Positions 42,606 through 51,122 of a DNA stretch of 64,000 bases are shown piece after piece. The stretch's first letter is position 1, and each line of letters opens with the position of its first letter. The notes below the pieces were generated by a model. It ran no database searches. It was not told the origin of the DNA and saw nothing but the letters and a program-made list of their open reading frames with translations. Both the position numbers and the translations under genes were made by a program. The stretch covers positions 1-64,000 of the forward strand of contig JAFUIO010000029.1 of NCBI GenBank assembly GCA_017468425.1, written 5' to 3'. The stretch comes from Clostridia bacterium (lineage in GTDB: Bacteria > Bacillota > Clostridia > Oscillospirales > Acutalibacteraceae).

Positions 42606-44276
42606 TTAACCTTTTCTATTGTAATTTCTTTTGATTTTCATTGATGTAGTTTTCGGGAATGCTTCATCACGGATTTTTGTTTTTGCAATTTTCTTATAAG
42701 AAGGAAGTTTGATATTCAGGCTCTTGATATCCTTCTTGATTTTTGATTTTGCTTCAGGCTCTGAAGCTTCATCAAGGAAAATTTCAGCTGCAAGCTTATC
42801 GTTATCGTCATAAACAATAACTTCCTCAACATAACTGATTTCATCAAGAATCTTTTCTTCAAGTTCTTCCGCAGAAACATTTTTACCGTTTGAAAGAATG
42901 ATAAGGTTTTTGATTCGGCCTGTGATGTAAAGGAAACCGTCTTTATCGAAATAACCAAGGTCACCTGTTTTGAACCAGCCGTTATCAAAAGCTTCTTTTG
43001 TTGCTGCCTCATCATTATAATAGCCAATCATAACGTTATCACCGCGGACATAAATTTCGCCCACACCGTTTTCGTCAGGATTGTTGATTTTAACTTCATT
43101 ACAGTCAAGCACAAGGCCAACACTACCGATTTTGTTAGCAAAGTTTCTGTTAACAGAAACGATGGGAGAGCATTCCGTGATACCGTAACCATTAAGAATA
43201 TTGATACCCATTGATGTGAGTTCAAATGCCATTTTTTCGCTTAAAGGAGCACCACCGCACACAAAGAGTTCAAGGTTTCCGCCTAAAGCTTCATGCACTT
43301 CTGCGAAAAGCTTTCTTCTGACATCAATACCCAATTTAAGGAGAGTATTACTGATTTTGATACCCTTTTTGAGAATTTCATCCTTGCCCTTTTCTTTTGC
43401 TGTTGCCCATACTTTTTTGTAGATGAGTTCAGCCATAAGCGGCACACAGAAAGCAGCAGTTGCACCGATTTTCACCATATCTGCCTGAATATTTCTGATG
43501 CTTGTTGTCATATAGATACGTGCACCGAAAATAAGCGGAGCAAGTAAGTTTGCAACCATACCGAATGTGTGATGTAAGGGAAGAGCAAGAACACCCTGGC
43601 CTTCACCGTCAATATTACGGCAGGCAGAAATTGCGTTTGATGTAATGTTACGCTGTGTAAGCATAACGCCTTTGCTCTTACCTGTTGTACCTGAAGTGTA
43701 CACAATAGCAGCGAGGTCATCGGGCTTAACTTCAGCCGCTTTGAAGCTGTTGTCTCCTGCTTCCATAAGCTTTCTGCCTTCTGCAATCAAATCATATATT
43801 TCTGCTTTCGGGAAATACATTTCAATGCCTGAATCCTGTTCGCGGAATTTTTCAGCAACATCTCTGTATACCTTTGAGAAGAAAACAGCTTTACATTCAC
43901 TGTTTTTTACATTGTAAAGCAAATCATCTATAGGCAGGTCTCTGTCAAGAGGTACTGCTGTGTTACCGCTGCCGAGAATTGCAAAATAAGCAAGGAGCCA
44001 TTCGTAACTGTTTTCACCGATAACAGCAATTTTTTCGTTTTTAAGACCTTTTGAAAGAATATATGTACCCAATCCTTCTATGTGATCTGCAAACTGTCTG
44101 TATGTTATGAATAAATCATCCTTACCGGGTACAGGAATCTGAAAAACAGGTCTTTCCGGATATTTATTTGTAGAATACTCGATAATATCATATACTACTT
44201 TTGCATCTATTGTATCATAAAGCGGATAATTTTTCTTTATTCGTGTGTGATTGCAATAGTTTCTTGTTTTTTTCAT
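42606..44276 (-). CDS. AMP-dependent acyl ligase (acyl-CoA/acyl-ACP synthetase)
   Basis: 556 aa, ANL superfamily. ATP-binding P-loop IVYTSGTTGKSKGVML (~191-206), A5 motif NGYGITECSPIVSVNR, A7 FKTGDLGYFDKDGFLYITGR, and a C-terminal catalytic Lys in PKTTSMKIKRNYN. Cytoplasmic, with no membrane segment. It probably loads a fatty or other carboxylic acid onto the neighbouring ACP, since the ACP gene follows immediately (the next ATG overlaps its stop) and no separate CoA gene is present. GGAGGAAAAGG precedes the ATG. Confidence 0.88.
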   Translation of the reverse strand: MKKTRNYCNHTRIKKNYPLYDTIDAKVVYDIIEYSTNKYPERPVFQIPVPGKDDLFITYRQFADHIEGLGTYILSKGLKNEKIAVIGENSYEWLLAYFAILGSGNTAVPLDRDLPIDDLLYNVKNSECKAVFFSKVYRDVAEKFREQDSGIEMYFPKAEIYDLIAEGRKLMEAGDNSFKAAEVKPDDLAAIVYTSGTTGKSKGVMLTQRNITSNAISACRNIDGEGQGVLALPLHHTFGMVANLLAPLIFGARIYMTTSIRNIQADMVKIGATAAFCVPLMAELIYKKVWATAKEKGKDEILKKGIKISNTLLKLGIDVRRKLFAEVHEALGGNLELFVCGGAPLSEKMAFELTSMGINILNGYGITECSPIVSVNRNFANKIGSVGLVLDCNEVKINNPDENGVGEIYVRGDNVMIGYYNDEAATKEAFDNGWFKTGDLGYFDKDGFLYITGRIKNLIILSNGKNVSAEELEEKILDEISYVEEVIVYDDNDKLAAEIFLDEASEPEAKSKIKKDIKSLNIKLPSYKKIAKTKIRDEAFPKTTSMKIKRNYNRKG

Positions 44277-44299
44277 TTTTCTTTACCTTTTCCTCCGTC

Positions 44300-45610
44300 T
44301 CATTTTGCTGCACGTGCTGCTTTTTCAGCCTTGCGCTTACGTTCGATTTCGTTAAAAATTTCTTCTGTTGCGAGTGCAACTTTTGTTACTGAAAAATCAC
44401 AATTTTCAGGGAAAACATACCAAGTGTCTTCCATAGTATTAAGGTCAATACAATCGCGTCTCTTGCCGAAACGATAGTCATATTCTATATGGCAAGCATA
44501 CTGCATTGCTGCGGGGATTTCCATTTTCATAGGTTCATTATCATATTCACGGGTAACTTCAACCTTGAAGCCGTTTGCATCGTGAATAAGCTTACCATGA
44601 CCGATGTGAACAAAGCCTTTTGCATTGGGAAGGTCATTAACATCACAATCGCATTCGAGACGATATGTGCCGTCAAGAACTTCCTTTTTAACCTGCTCAC
44701 GCTCCCAATCATACCAATCGGTTGCGAATCTGAATTCTGTTTCACCCTCATCAGCCTTAAGGTCGCCGTACACTCCGAGAGTCCAGCTCTTTCCGCAGTG
44801 TTCGCAATATACTTTTGCACCCTCTGACTTCATCTTGTATTCAGTCATACAATGGGGGCACTGATAAAGAACCTTGTGGAGACCTTTTGCACGGTTTTTG
44901 TAGGGAATTTTAATTTTATTTTCATACTGCCATTTGAAATCATCATTGAAAATATGTTCTCTGATTTTTGCGTTGATTTCGTCTGCAGATGCCTTTTTAA
45001 GATCTTCAGGTTTGTATATACAAGTCATTGTTGCTTCAACAGGCTTGATGTACCTTCTTCTTGAATTCCAGAAGGGCTGATACAGATGATGACCTGACAT
45101 TTTAAGAGTAACAACAGGTACGTTCTGATATTTACAAAGCTGACCAACTGAATCAGGAATACATTCAGTTTTACCGCAGTGAGAATATCTTGCTTCTGCA
45201 TATATACCGTAAATCTGTCCGTCCTGAACTGCTTTTTTGCAGTTACGGATAAGACTGAGGTCGGCGGTAAACTTTCTTTTAGGAACACCGCCAAGACGGC
45301 GAAGAATTTCTTCTCTGCCGATAAAATCATCAACTGCTGCAGGGAAATAACCTCTGCCCGGAGCAATCATTCTGCTCATAATATAGAAATCAAAGAAAGC
45401 ATTGTGGTTACATATAAGAATATAAGGAGGTTTAATACCTTCCATATTTACCTTGTTCATTTTTGCTCTGTGGAGCAATCTCTGAAGACCTGAAAAACCC
45501 CATACAAGAGGCATCAGGGGCATAAGCTGTTTACATGGTGGTCTTACCATATCAAATTTCTTTTTAGCGGGAGCTCCGCCTCTTACATGCTTACCATATT
45601 TCAAACTCAC
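44300..45610 (-). CDS. PlsC-like acyltransferase with inserted zinc ribbon
   Basis: 436 aa. The N-terminal ~220 residues are a PlsC/LPLAT domain: motif I N-H69-NAFF-D74 (HX4D intact) and a motif III-like GIYAEARYS where the normal EGTRS is altered. It is followed by a zinc ribbon (CPHC...CEHC, ~250-275) and a C-terminal ~150-residue domain I do not recognise. No strong membrane helix. It starts with GTG (AAGGAAGTG ahead). First gene of the acyltransferase-ligase-ACP operon, so it likely transfers the ACP-bound chain to a lysolipid or glycan. Confidence 0.82.
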   Translation of the reverse strand: MSLKYGKHVRGGAPAKKKFDMVRPPCKQLMPLMPLVWGFSGLQRLLHRAKMNKVNMEGIKPPYILICNHNAFFDFYIMSRMIAPGRGYFPAAVDDFIGREEILRRLGGVPKRKFTADLSLIRNCKKAVQDGQIYGIYAEARYSHCGKTECIPDSVGQLCKYQNVPVVTLKMSGHHLYQPFWNSRRRYIKPVEATMTCIYKPEDLKKASADEINAKIREHIFNDDFKWQYENKIKIPYKNRAKGLHKVLYQCPHCMTEYKMKSEGAKVYCEHCGKSWTLGVYGDLKADEGETEFRFATDWYDWEREQVKKEVLDGTYRLECDCDVNDLPNAKGFVHIGHGKLIHDANGFKVEVTREYDNEPMKMEIPAAMQYACHIEYDYRFGKRRDCIDLNTMEDTWYVFPENCDFSVTKVALATEEIFNEIERKRKAEKAARAAK

Positions 45611-45857
45611 AAAATCACTTCCTTATAATCAACACGTAGACTTTCCATTATACTTAATAATCATCATTTTATCCCGTATATTATACTAATTTTCGACCCC
45701 GCTTGTCAAGGTTTGAACCGATTTATTTAAAATTTATAATTATTTGTTAACATTTTTGTTATATTATTTATTGCTTTTATTATAATTTTTATATTTTCAA
45801 ATTACAAATTTGGCAACTTTGTGTTTTTTATTAAAAAAGCAATAAAAAATATAAACA

Positions 45858-45890
45858 TAAAAAAGAGGCTGAAATCTGATTTCAGCCTCT
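45858..45890 (-). terminator. Terminator of the cohesin-protein gene
   Basis: AGAGGCTGAAATC and GATTTCAGCCTCT form a 13-bp inverted repeat; on the minus strand TTTTTTATG follows. The rest of the 45611-45857 gap is AT-rich without an apparent gene. Confidence 0.85.
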
Positions 45891-45897
45891 GTAAATG

Positions 45898-46986
45898 TTA
45901 TATTTCGTCTGCAAAGCTCTTTCTTTTTCTTATCATTGAAGCAACAACTACAAATATAACAAGAATTGCCACTGCCACACCGACGCCTACAATCAGCTTG
46001 AATGTTTCGTCGCCGTTATCAAGTTTATCTTTAACTTCTTCTTTAGCCTTTGTGGTGGTTTCCGATGCAGTAGTAGTTTCATCATCAACTGCTCCGATAA
46101 CAGCCAACTCTGTTGTTGTTTCTTCGCCTTCAACTGTTGTTACTTCAGTTGTCTGCACTGTTGAATCGTCGCCTACAATAAGTAACCATGTTTTTGTAAC
46201 ACCGTTTTCGCTGACCGCCTTGATTGTTGACATACCTCTTGAGAGAGTAGTAACAATACCACTGTTATCTACAGCCACAACTGATGAGTTACTGGATGAG
46301 AACACGATTGAGCCTTGCATTGATGAAGGTCTTGCAAGCTGATAAATATTGCCTACTTTTACCGCGATAGTTTCAGTAGCAATAACTCTTGTTGTGCTTT
46401 CCTGAGGAACTGTTGTTGTTTCCGACGGTTTTGTTGTTTTGGTAGTTGTCGGGTTTGTTGTTTTAGGAGCATTTGTTGTCTTGGGAGAATCGGTTGTTGT
46501 AACCTTTTTCTTAAGACTGACTGATGTACCGCTTGCTGATGTAGAAACTGCATCGCCGTTTCCGTCGGTTGAGTTTGCTGCAACACTGATAGATGCTTTT
46601 GAATCTGAATCTGAAATTACTTTGAAAGTAACCGTTGCAAGTGTGCCTGTTTTTGTTGTTGCTGTGCCGTCACTGTTAAGATAAGCACCTTTGATTGTTG
46701 AATCACCGCTGTTTGCACTTGCCAGATCAAAGTTTGATGAAACAGAGCCTTTTGAAACATTCTGAAGCTGAAGCTTTGATGAATCATAGTTCAGTGTAAA
46801 GTCAACACCCGCAATACCGGGGTTTGAATTAAGGCTTACTGTTACAGTAACTGTATCACCCTTTGATGCTTCTGTTTTGTCCACTCTTGCTGTTACTGAT
46901 GCCGCTGCTGCATTTGAAACAACTGCAAACGCAAAAAACATTGAAACTGCAAGAAGAACTGATATAACTGATTTAAGTTTTTTCAT
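45898..46986 (-). CDS. Membrane-anchored cohesin-domain protein
   Basis: 362 aa. A signal peptide (MKKLKSVISVLLAVSMFFAF) is followed by one type I-like cohesin domain at ~30-155 (ASKGDTVTVTVSLNSNPGIA, GVDFTLNYDSSKLQLQNVSK, GTLATVTFKV). Then come a Thr/Pro/Lys linker, a Big2-like domain (~205-275, SSNSSVVAVDNSGIVTTLSR), an acidic Thr/Glu linker and a C-terminal transmembrane helix (~325-348) with RKRK stop-transfer. Predicted topology: cohesin outside, held on the membrane. It could dock the dockerin protein encoded at 10503-15908. It stands alone with its own promoter and terminator. Confidence 0.88.
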   Translation of the reverse strand: MKKLKSVISVLLAVSMFFAFAVVSNAAAASVTARVDKTEASKGDTVTVTVSLNSNPGIAGVDFTLNYDSSKLQLQNVSKGSVSSNFDLASANSGDSTIKGAYLNSDGTATTKTGTLATVTFKVISDSDSKASISVAANSTDGNGDAVSTSASGTSVSLKKKVTTTDSPKTTNAPKTTNPTTTKTTKPSETTTVPQESTTRVIATETIAVKVGNIYQLARPSSMQGSIVFSSSNSSVVAVDNSGIVTTLSRGMSTIKAVSENGVTKTWLLIVGDDSTVQTTEVTTVEGEETTTELAVIGAVDDETTTASETTTKAKEEVKDKLDNGDETFKLIVGVGVAVAILVIFVVVASMIRKRKSFADEI

Positions 46987-47045
46987 AACTTCTTCACATA
47001 TCTCTTTCGGATATGCTACCGCCTTTCTTTATAGAAATTCAATAT

Positions 47046-47074
47046 ATTATACTATTTATTTAACTTAAAGTCAA
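47046..47074 (-). promoter_or_regulatory. Promoter of the cohesin-protein gene
   Basis: TTGACT (47074-47069), 17 bp, TATAAT (47051-47046), 59 bp before the start. A small CATATC/GATATG hairpin lies in the leader at 46997-47015. Confidence 0.7.
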
Positions 47075-47082
47075 GCAAGCCG

Positions 47083-47565
47083 CTATTTGTGATACTTTGA
47101 TGAGTTGGATATCATAAACCCTCTGTAAATCTGTTCTAAAAGCATTACGCGTGCAAGCTGGTGCGGGAAAGTCATTTCTGACATTGAAAGACGCAGGTCT
47201 GCCCTTTTCTTCACTTCACCGTCAAGTCCGTATGAACTGCCGATAACAAATGTTATTTCTCCACAGCCTGAAACCGCAGTCTGCTCAAAAAATGCACTTA
47301 ATTTTTCTGACGGCATCTGTTTGCCTTCTATGCACATTGCAACAACCTTTGAGCCTGAAGGAATTTTTGACATAATCTCTTTTGCCTCTTTGCTGAGTGC
47401 TTTATCGATTTCCGCCTGCGACGCATTATCGGAAAGTTTTACAGGGTCAAGTTCAACTATTTTCAGTTTACATAATGTTGAAAGCCTTTTTATGTATTCA
47501 TCACAGGCTTCGCGGAGATACTTTTCTTTTAATTTACCTAAAGCAATTATTGTAACACCTAACAT
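47083..47565 (-). CDS. rlmH: 23S rRNA pseudouridine-1915 N3-methyltransferase
   Basis: 160 aa, SPOUT family. It methylates pseudouridine 1915 of 23S rRNA. ITFVIGSSYGLDGEVKKRAD and the C-terminal knot FPHQLARVMLLEQIYRGFMI followed by YHK are diagnostic. It lies seven bases after the walJ stop, the usual Firmicute order walJ-rlmH. Confidence 0.96.
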   Translation of the reverse strand: MLGVTIIALGKLKEKYLREACDEYIKRLSTLCKLKIVELDPVKLSDNASQAEIDKALSKEAKEIMSKIPSGSKVVAMCIEGKQMPSEKLSAFFEQTAVSGCGEITFVIGSSYGLDGEVKKRADLRLSMSEMTFPHQLARVMLLEQIYRGFMISNSSKYHK

Positions 47566-47572
47566 AATAACC

Positions 47573-48355
47573 TCAGAGCCTTATCATTTTATTTTTATCG
47601 CCGGCAACCGTCAGCGTATAATCTATATTAATTCTTGCACCTGACATATCAAGCTTTTCAAATGTTTCAGCATATGCTTTATCAGGTGTGTTATTTTCTT
47701 TACTCAGATGGCCCAACACAAACCTTGTTGTACCGCCTGAAAGAAGTGTTACTGCCGTTTCTGCACAAGCCTCGTTGGAAAGATGGCCTCTGTCAGAAAG
47801 AATACGTTGTTTGAGATGCATGGGGTAACTGCCGTAACGCAACATATTTATATCGTGGTTTGATTCAAGAAGAATCAGGTCGCTTTTTCTGATATTTTCC
47901 AGCACTTCATCGCTGACATACCCTAAATCTGTGCAGACAGAAATTTTTCTTTCATCAGGAAGATAAAAACTGTATCCGCGGCTTACAGGTGTATCGTGAG
48001 ATGTGTTGAAAGTTTTTACGAGTATATTACCTGCACTTTCCTGCGAATCCATATCAATGCATTCTGCACCGCAAGGAATATTCCCGTTAAGGCAAAGCTG
48101 TTCAAGAGTGCTTGCAGAAGAATAAACAGGCACTTTGTACTTGGTAAGAAAAGGTTTAAGGCCTTTTACGTGGTCGGAATGCTCGTGGGTAATAAAAACA
48201 CCTTTAACCGAAGAAAGGTCTATCCCCTGAAATTCAGCTGCCTCTTCCAGCCTTTTTAATGAAACACCTACATCAACAAGCACACCTTCCTCTGCCATAC
48301 CAATATATGTGCTGTTACCGCTTGATGATGAATAAAGCGAACAAAATCTTGCCAA
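47573..48355 (-). CDS. walJ: WalJ/YycJ-type metallo-beta-lactamase-fold hydrolase
   Basis: 260 aa. Beta-lactamase-fold with FITHEHSDHVKGL metal motif, SSSSGNSTYIG at the N-terminus, and STSHDTPVSRGYSFYL / LLESNHDINML later. The YycJ family is a 5'-3' exonuclease implicated in DNA mismatch repair/cell division coordination and usually sits beside walKR; here only rlmH follows. GGAGG precedes the ATG. Confidence 0.9.
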   Translation of the reverse strand: MARFCSLYSSSSGNSTYIGMAEEGVLVDVGVSLKRLEEAAEFQGIDLSSVKGVFITHEHSDHVKGLKPFLTKYKVPVYSSASTLEQLCLNGNIPCGAECIDMDSQESAGNILVKTFNTSHDTPVSRGYSFYLPDERKISVCTDLGYVSDEVLENIRKSDLILLESNHDINMLRYGSYPMHLKQRILSDRGHLSNEACAETAVTLLSGGTTRFVLGHLSKENNTPDKAYAETFEKLDMSGARINIDYTLTVAGDKNKMIRL

Positions 48356-48365
48356 AAATATTCCT

Positions 48366-48400
48366 CCAAAAAAATCCCACTTAGAAAAAGTGGGATTTGA
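48366..48400 (-). terminator. Terminator between murA and walJ
   Basis: AAATCCCACT pairs with AGTGGGATTT, with a T-run on the minus strand just before the walJ ribosome site. Confidence 0.8.
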
Positions 48401-48415
48401 GTTTTACTATATTAA

Positions 48416-49708
48416 TTAACCTGCACTGACAACTGATGCCTGAGGTTCTTTAACTTCAACGCGTCTGATATCAGCACCTACATTCTGAAGCTTTTCAACA
48501 ACGTCTTCGTAACCTCTGTCGATATACTTGATATCTTCGATTTCTGTTTTACCTTCTGCGCAAAGACCTGCAATAATCATCGCAGCACCTGCTCTGAGGT
48601 CAACCGCTTTTACGGGAGCACCCTTAAGCTGCTCTACGCCTTCGATAACTGCAAGATTGCCGTTAACCTGAACTTTTGCACCAAAACGGAGAAGCTGCTC
48701 GATATAACGGAAACGGCTGTCCCATACGCTTTCTGAAATAATGCTTGTCCCCTCTGCAAGTGTAAGAAGCACTGCCATCTGCGGCTGCATATCTGTGGGG
48801 AATCCGGGATGAGGCATTGTTTTTACAGTGCATTTTTTAGGTCTTCTGTTTGAGATGATTCTTACTGATTCGTCATCTTCTTCAACAATAATACCGCATT
48901 CTTCAAGCTTTGAAGTGATAGATTCAAGATGCTTGGGGATAACGTGGTTAATAAGCACATTACCGCCTGTTGCTGCAACTGCAACCATATATGTGCCTGC
49001 TTCAATCTGGTCAGGCACTACAGAGTATGTGCAACCGTGAAGCTCTTCAACACCTCTGATTTTGATTACGTCTGTACCTGCACCTCTGATATCTGCACCC
49101 ATAGTATTAAGGAAGTTTGCAAGGTCAACGATATGAGGTTCTTTTGCAGCGTTTTCGATTATTGTAAGCCCTCTTGCTTTAACAGCAGCGAGCATAATGT
49201 TCATTGTTGCACCAACAGAAACAACGTCCATATAAATTGAACTGCCGTACATATTTCCGTCAACAGATGCATCTACAATTGCGTTTTCGATGTTTACTGT
49301 GCAACCAAGAGCCTCGAAGCCTTTGATGTGCTGGTCAATAGGACGTACACCGAAGAAACATCCGCCGGGCATTGCCACACTTGCTTTTGAAAATCTGCCG
49401 AGTAATGCGCCGATAAAATAATATGAAGCTCTCATCTGTTTTGCATAATCATAGGGAACTTCGCTTGAGTTTACAAATCTTGTGTCAACTTCGATAGTGC
49501 TTCTGTTGATATATTTGACCTGAGCACCGAGAAGTGAAAGAATATCTACCATGATTTTTACGTCGCTGATATCGGGAAGATTCTCGATTCTGCAGATATC
49601 CTGTGCTAAAATTGTTGCGGGAAGAATTGCAAGAACTGCATTTTTTGCACCGCTTATATTAATTTCTCCGTAGAGTTGTTTTCCACCGTTAACTACGATT
49701 TTTTCCAA
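48416..49708 (-). CDS. murA: UDP-N-acetylglucosamine 1-carboxyvinyltransferase
   Basis: 430 aa from the TTG at 49708. It transfers enolpyruvate from PEP to UDP-GlcNAc, the first committed step of peptidoglycan synthesis. The catalytic Cys lies in MPGGCFFGVRPIDQHIKGF; NISGAKNAVLAIL and HPGFPTDMQPQMAVL are typical. The TTG is preferred over the ATG at 49729 because AAGGAGAG lies inside the codons between them, the product then begins MEKIVVNGGK like known MurA, and the Cys falls at residue 117 as in relatives. Fosfomycin-sensitive form by that Cys. Preceded by a long structured leader. Confidence 0.93.
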   Translation of the reverse strand: MEKIVVNGGKQLYGEINISGAKNAVLAILPATILAQDICRIENLPDISDVKIMVDILSLLGAQVKYINRSTIEVDTRFVNSSEVPYDYAKQMRASYYFIGALLGRFSKASVAMPGGCFFGVRPIDQHIKGFEALGCTVNIENAIVDASVDGNMYGSSIYMDVVSVGATMNIMLAAVKARGLTIIENAAKEPHIVDLANFLNTMGADIRGAGTDVIKIRGVEELHGCTYSVVPDQIEAGTYMVAVAATGGNVLINHVIPKHLESITSKLEECGIIVEEDDESVRIISNRRPKKCTVKTMPHPGFPTDMQPQMAVLLTLAEGTSIISESVWDSRFRYIEQLLRFGAKVQVNGNLAVIEGVEQLKGAPVKAVDLRAGAAMIIAGLCAEGKTEIEDIKYIDRGYEDVVEKLQNVGADIRRVEVKEPQASVVSAG

Positions 49709-49735
49709 ATCCTGTACACTCTCCTTCATGTCTGC

Positions 49736-49841
49736 GCGGACTGCAGTTTATGTATTTCCGCACATCGGGTGTCTGAAAATCGTACCTTAACCCGAGGATA
49801 AATAATTATCTGAAAAACATATTCAGAAAACTTTCCGGGTT
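49736..49841 (-). promoter_or_regulatory. Structured 5' leader of murA
   Basis: In the leader, CGGGTT (complement of 49789-49794) can pair with AACCCG (49836-49841), enclosing a TCTGAA/TTCAGA hairpin (49809-49827), or with ACCCG (49766-49770); the two are exclusive. GCGGA/TCCGC (49736-49761) forms a further hairpin beside the start. It looks like a switch but matches no riboswitch class I know. Confidence 0.4.
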
Positions 49842-49889
49842 ACTATATGTTGTATTTCTGTCTGAATAAAATATTTACATTTGTAATTT

Positions 49890-49926
49890 TTTTACGCGCG
49901 TAAAAGTTTACGCATAGTTACGCGAA
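49890..49926. promoter_or_regulatory. TACGC-rich palindromic operator downstream of the murA promoter
   Basis: The perfect 16-bp palindrome TTTTACGCGCGTAAAA (49890-49905) is followed by two more TTACGC copies (TTTACGC and TTACGCG, to 49924). It lies four or more bases past the -10 box, over the predicted transcription start, the position of a repressor site. The remaining gap (49960-50077) shows no gene. Confidence 0.5.
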
Positions 49927-49929
49927 GTT

Positions 49930-49958
49930 ATTATAACACTATATATCGTAAAAATAAA
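49930..49958 (-). promoter_or_regulatory. Promoter of murA
   Basis: TTTATT, 17 bp, TATAAT with extended -10 TGT before it. It predicts a leader of about 215 nt. Confidence 0.5.
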
Positions 49959-50077
49959 GTCTTTTTTGAAAAAATATTTGCCATTTCAAAGAATTGTAAT
50001 CTTGCTGTAATACAATCGCGGATTTTGTAACTCTTTTGTATCCATTCCACATCTTGTAGTTAAGAAAATAAGCAAAA

Positions 50078-50959
50078 TCAATATTTTGTGATAATTTTTT
50101 CTTTGATTTTTTCCATATCTTCCCACAAAGAAGCAGTAATTAAAAGCTCTTTTTTTGTCACAGGATGAACAAAAGTCATTTTTTCACAATGCAGAGCATG
50201 TCGTCTGATTTCTTCATCTGCACTACCATACATATCGTCACCCACAAGAGGAGTACCCAGATATGCAAAATGAACTCTTATCTGATGTGTTCTGCCTGTT
50301 TCAAGTTTCACACGAAGAACAGACCTTTTATCATCGTGCGCTTCAACAGAATAGTGGGTTACGGCTCTGTCGCCTTCATCCCCTGCTGCACGCAGAGTTT
50401 TCATCGGGTCGGGGCGGTAAATCGGCTTATCTATTGTTCCGCTTTCAGTATACACACCTTCTGTTATTGCGATATATTCCTTTTGGGTACCGTTTTCGGA
50501 AAGCCTGGAAGCAGCATAACTGTTAAGAGCAATCATCATAAGACCTGATGTGCCTTTATCGAGTCTGCCTACGGCTCTGAAAACCGCATCTTTGTTTTTC
50601 TTCTGAAGATAACCCGTTACAATATTTGCAAGTGTATCTCCCTGATGGTTATGAGTGGGATGAACTGCGATAAAGGGACTTTTGTTGATAATGAGAATAT
50701 CGTCATCTTCATAAACAACTTCAAGGCTTCCGTCACGTGCTTCTGCAGTGCTTTCACCTTCGGGGATATTTACCGTAAGCACGTCGCCTGTATGGATTCT
50801 GTCAATAGTTCTGATATGCTCTCCGTTTAAAAGTATTCCCTCAGGAAAAGTTTTTAAACTCGCCACAAGCCTTGCGGAAAGCTTTGCCTGACCACGCAGA
50901 TACCACAGTACTTTATCGCCGTCAAAGTCCTTTTCTATTGTATAGTCAATTCTTCTCAT
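50078..50959 (-). CDS. RluD-type 23S rRNA/tRNA pseudouridine synthase
   Basis: 293 aa. A short S4-like N-terminus (LSARLVASLKTFPEGILLNG) is followed by the RluA-family catalytic domain with Asp in AVGRLDKGTSGLMMIAL, INKSPFIAVHPTHNHQGDTL (motif I), and KLETGRTHQIRVHFAYLGTP. Which uridine is modified cannot be read. ATG 50959 is chosen with GGGTGA ahead; starts further upstream add residues unlike the family. Confidence 0.9.
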   Translation of the reverse strand: MRRIDYTIEKDFDGDKVLWYLRGQAKLSARLVASLKTFPEGILLNGEHIRTIDRIHTGDVLTVNIPEGESTAEARDGSLEVVYEDDDILIINKSPFIAVHPTHNHQGDTLANIVTGYLQKKNKDAVFRAVGRLDKGTSGLMMIALNSYAASRLSENGTQKEYIAITEGVYTESGTIDKPIYRPDPMKTLRAAGDEGDRAVTHYSVEAHDDKRSVLRVKLETGRTHQIRVHFAYLGTPLVGDDMYGSADEEIRRHALHCEKMTFVHPVTKKELLITASLWEDMEKIKEKIITKY

Positions 50960-51043
50960 CGTTTTCACCCGCAACATTATACCATAATTAGTTTTCACTA
51001 ACAATGAAATGTAAAATTTTTAGTAAAAATTCTCAAAAAACTC

Positions 51044-51071
51044 TTGAAAAATCATACCATTGTGGTATCAT
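51044..51071 (+). promoter_or_regulatory. Promoter of the dehydrogenase/epimerase operon
   Basis: TTGAAA (51044-51049), 16 bp, TATCAT (51066-51071), 51 bp before the ATG. Confidence 0.6.
51054..51068 (+). promoter_or_regulatory. Palindromic operator inside the promoter
   Basis: ATACCA-TTG-TGGTAT, a perfect 6-bp inverted repeat with a 3-base centre, fills the spacer and overlaps the -10 box. That position predicts repression; the regulator is not in the window. Confidence 0.6.
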
Positions 51072-51122
51072 TAAGACAAATATAAAAGCCTTGCGGTTTT
51101 TAGTTTTGGAGGTTTTAAGATA

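Noticed and set aside
45821..46342. Long plus-strand reading frame opposite the cohesin gene
   Set aside because: It is the antisense of the Thr/Val-rich cohesin gene; it has no ribosome site and its composition mirrors the real gene.
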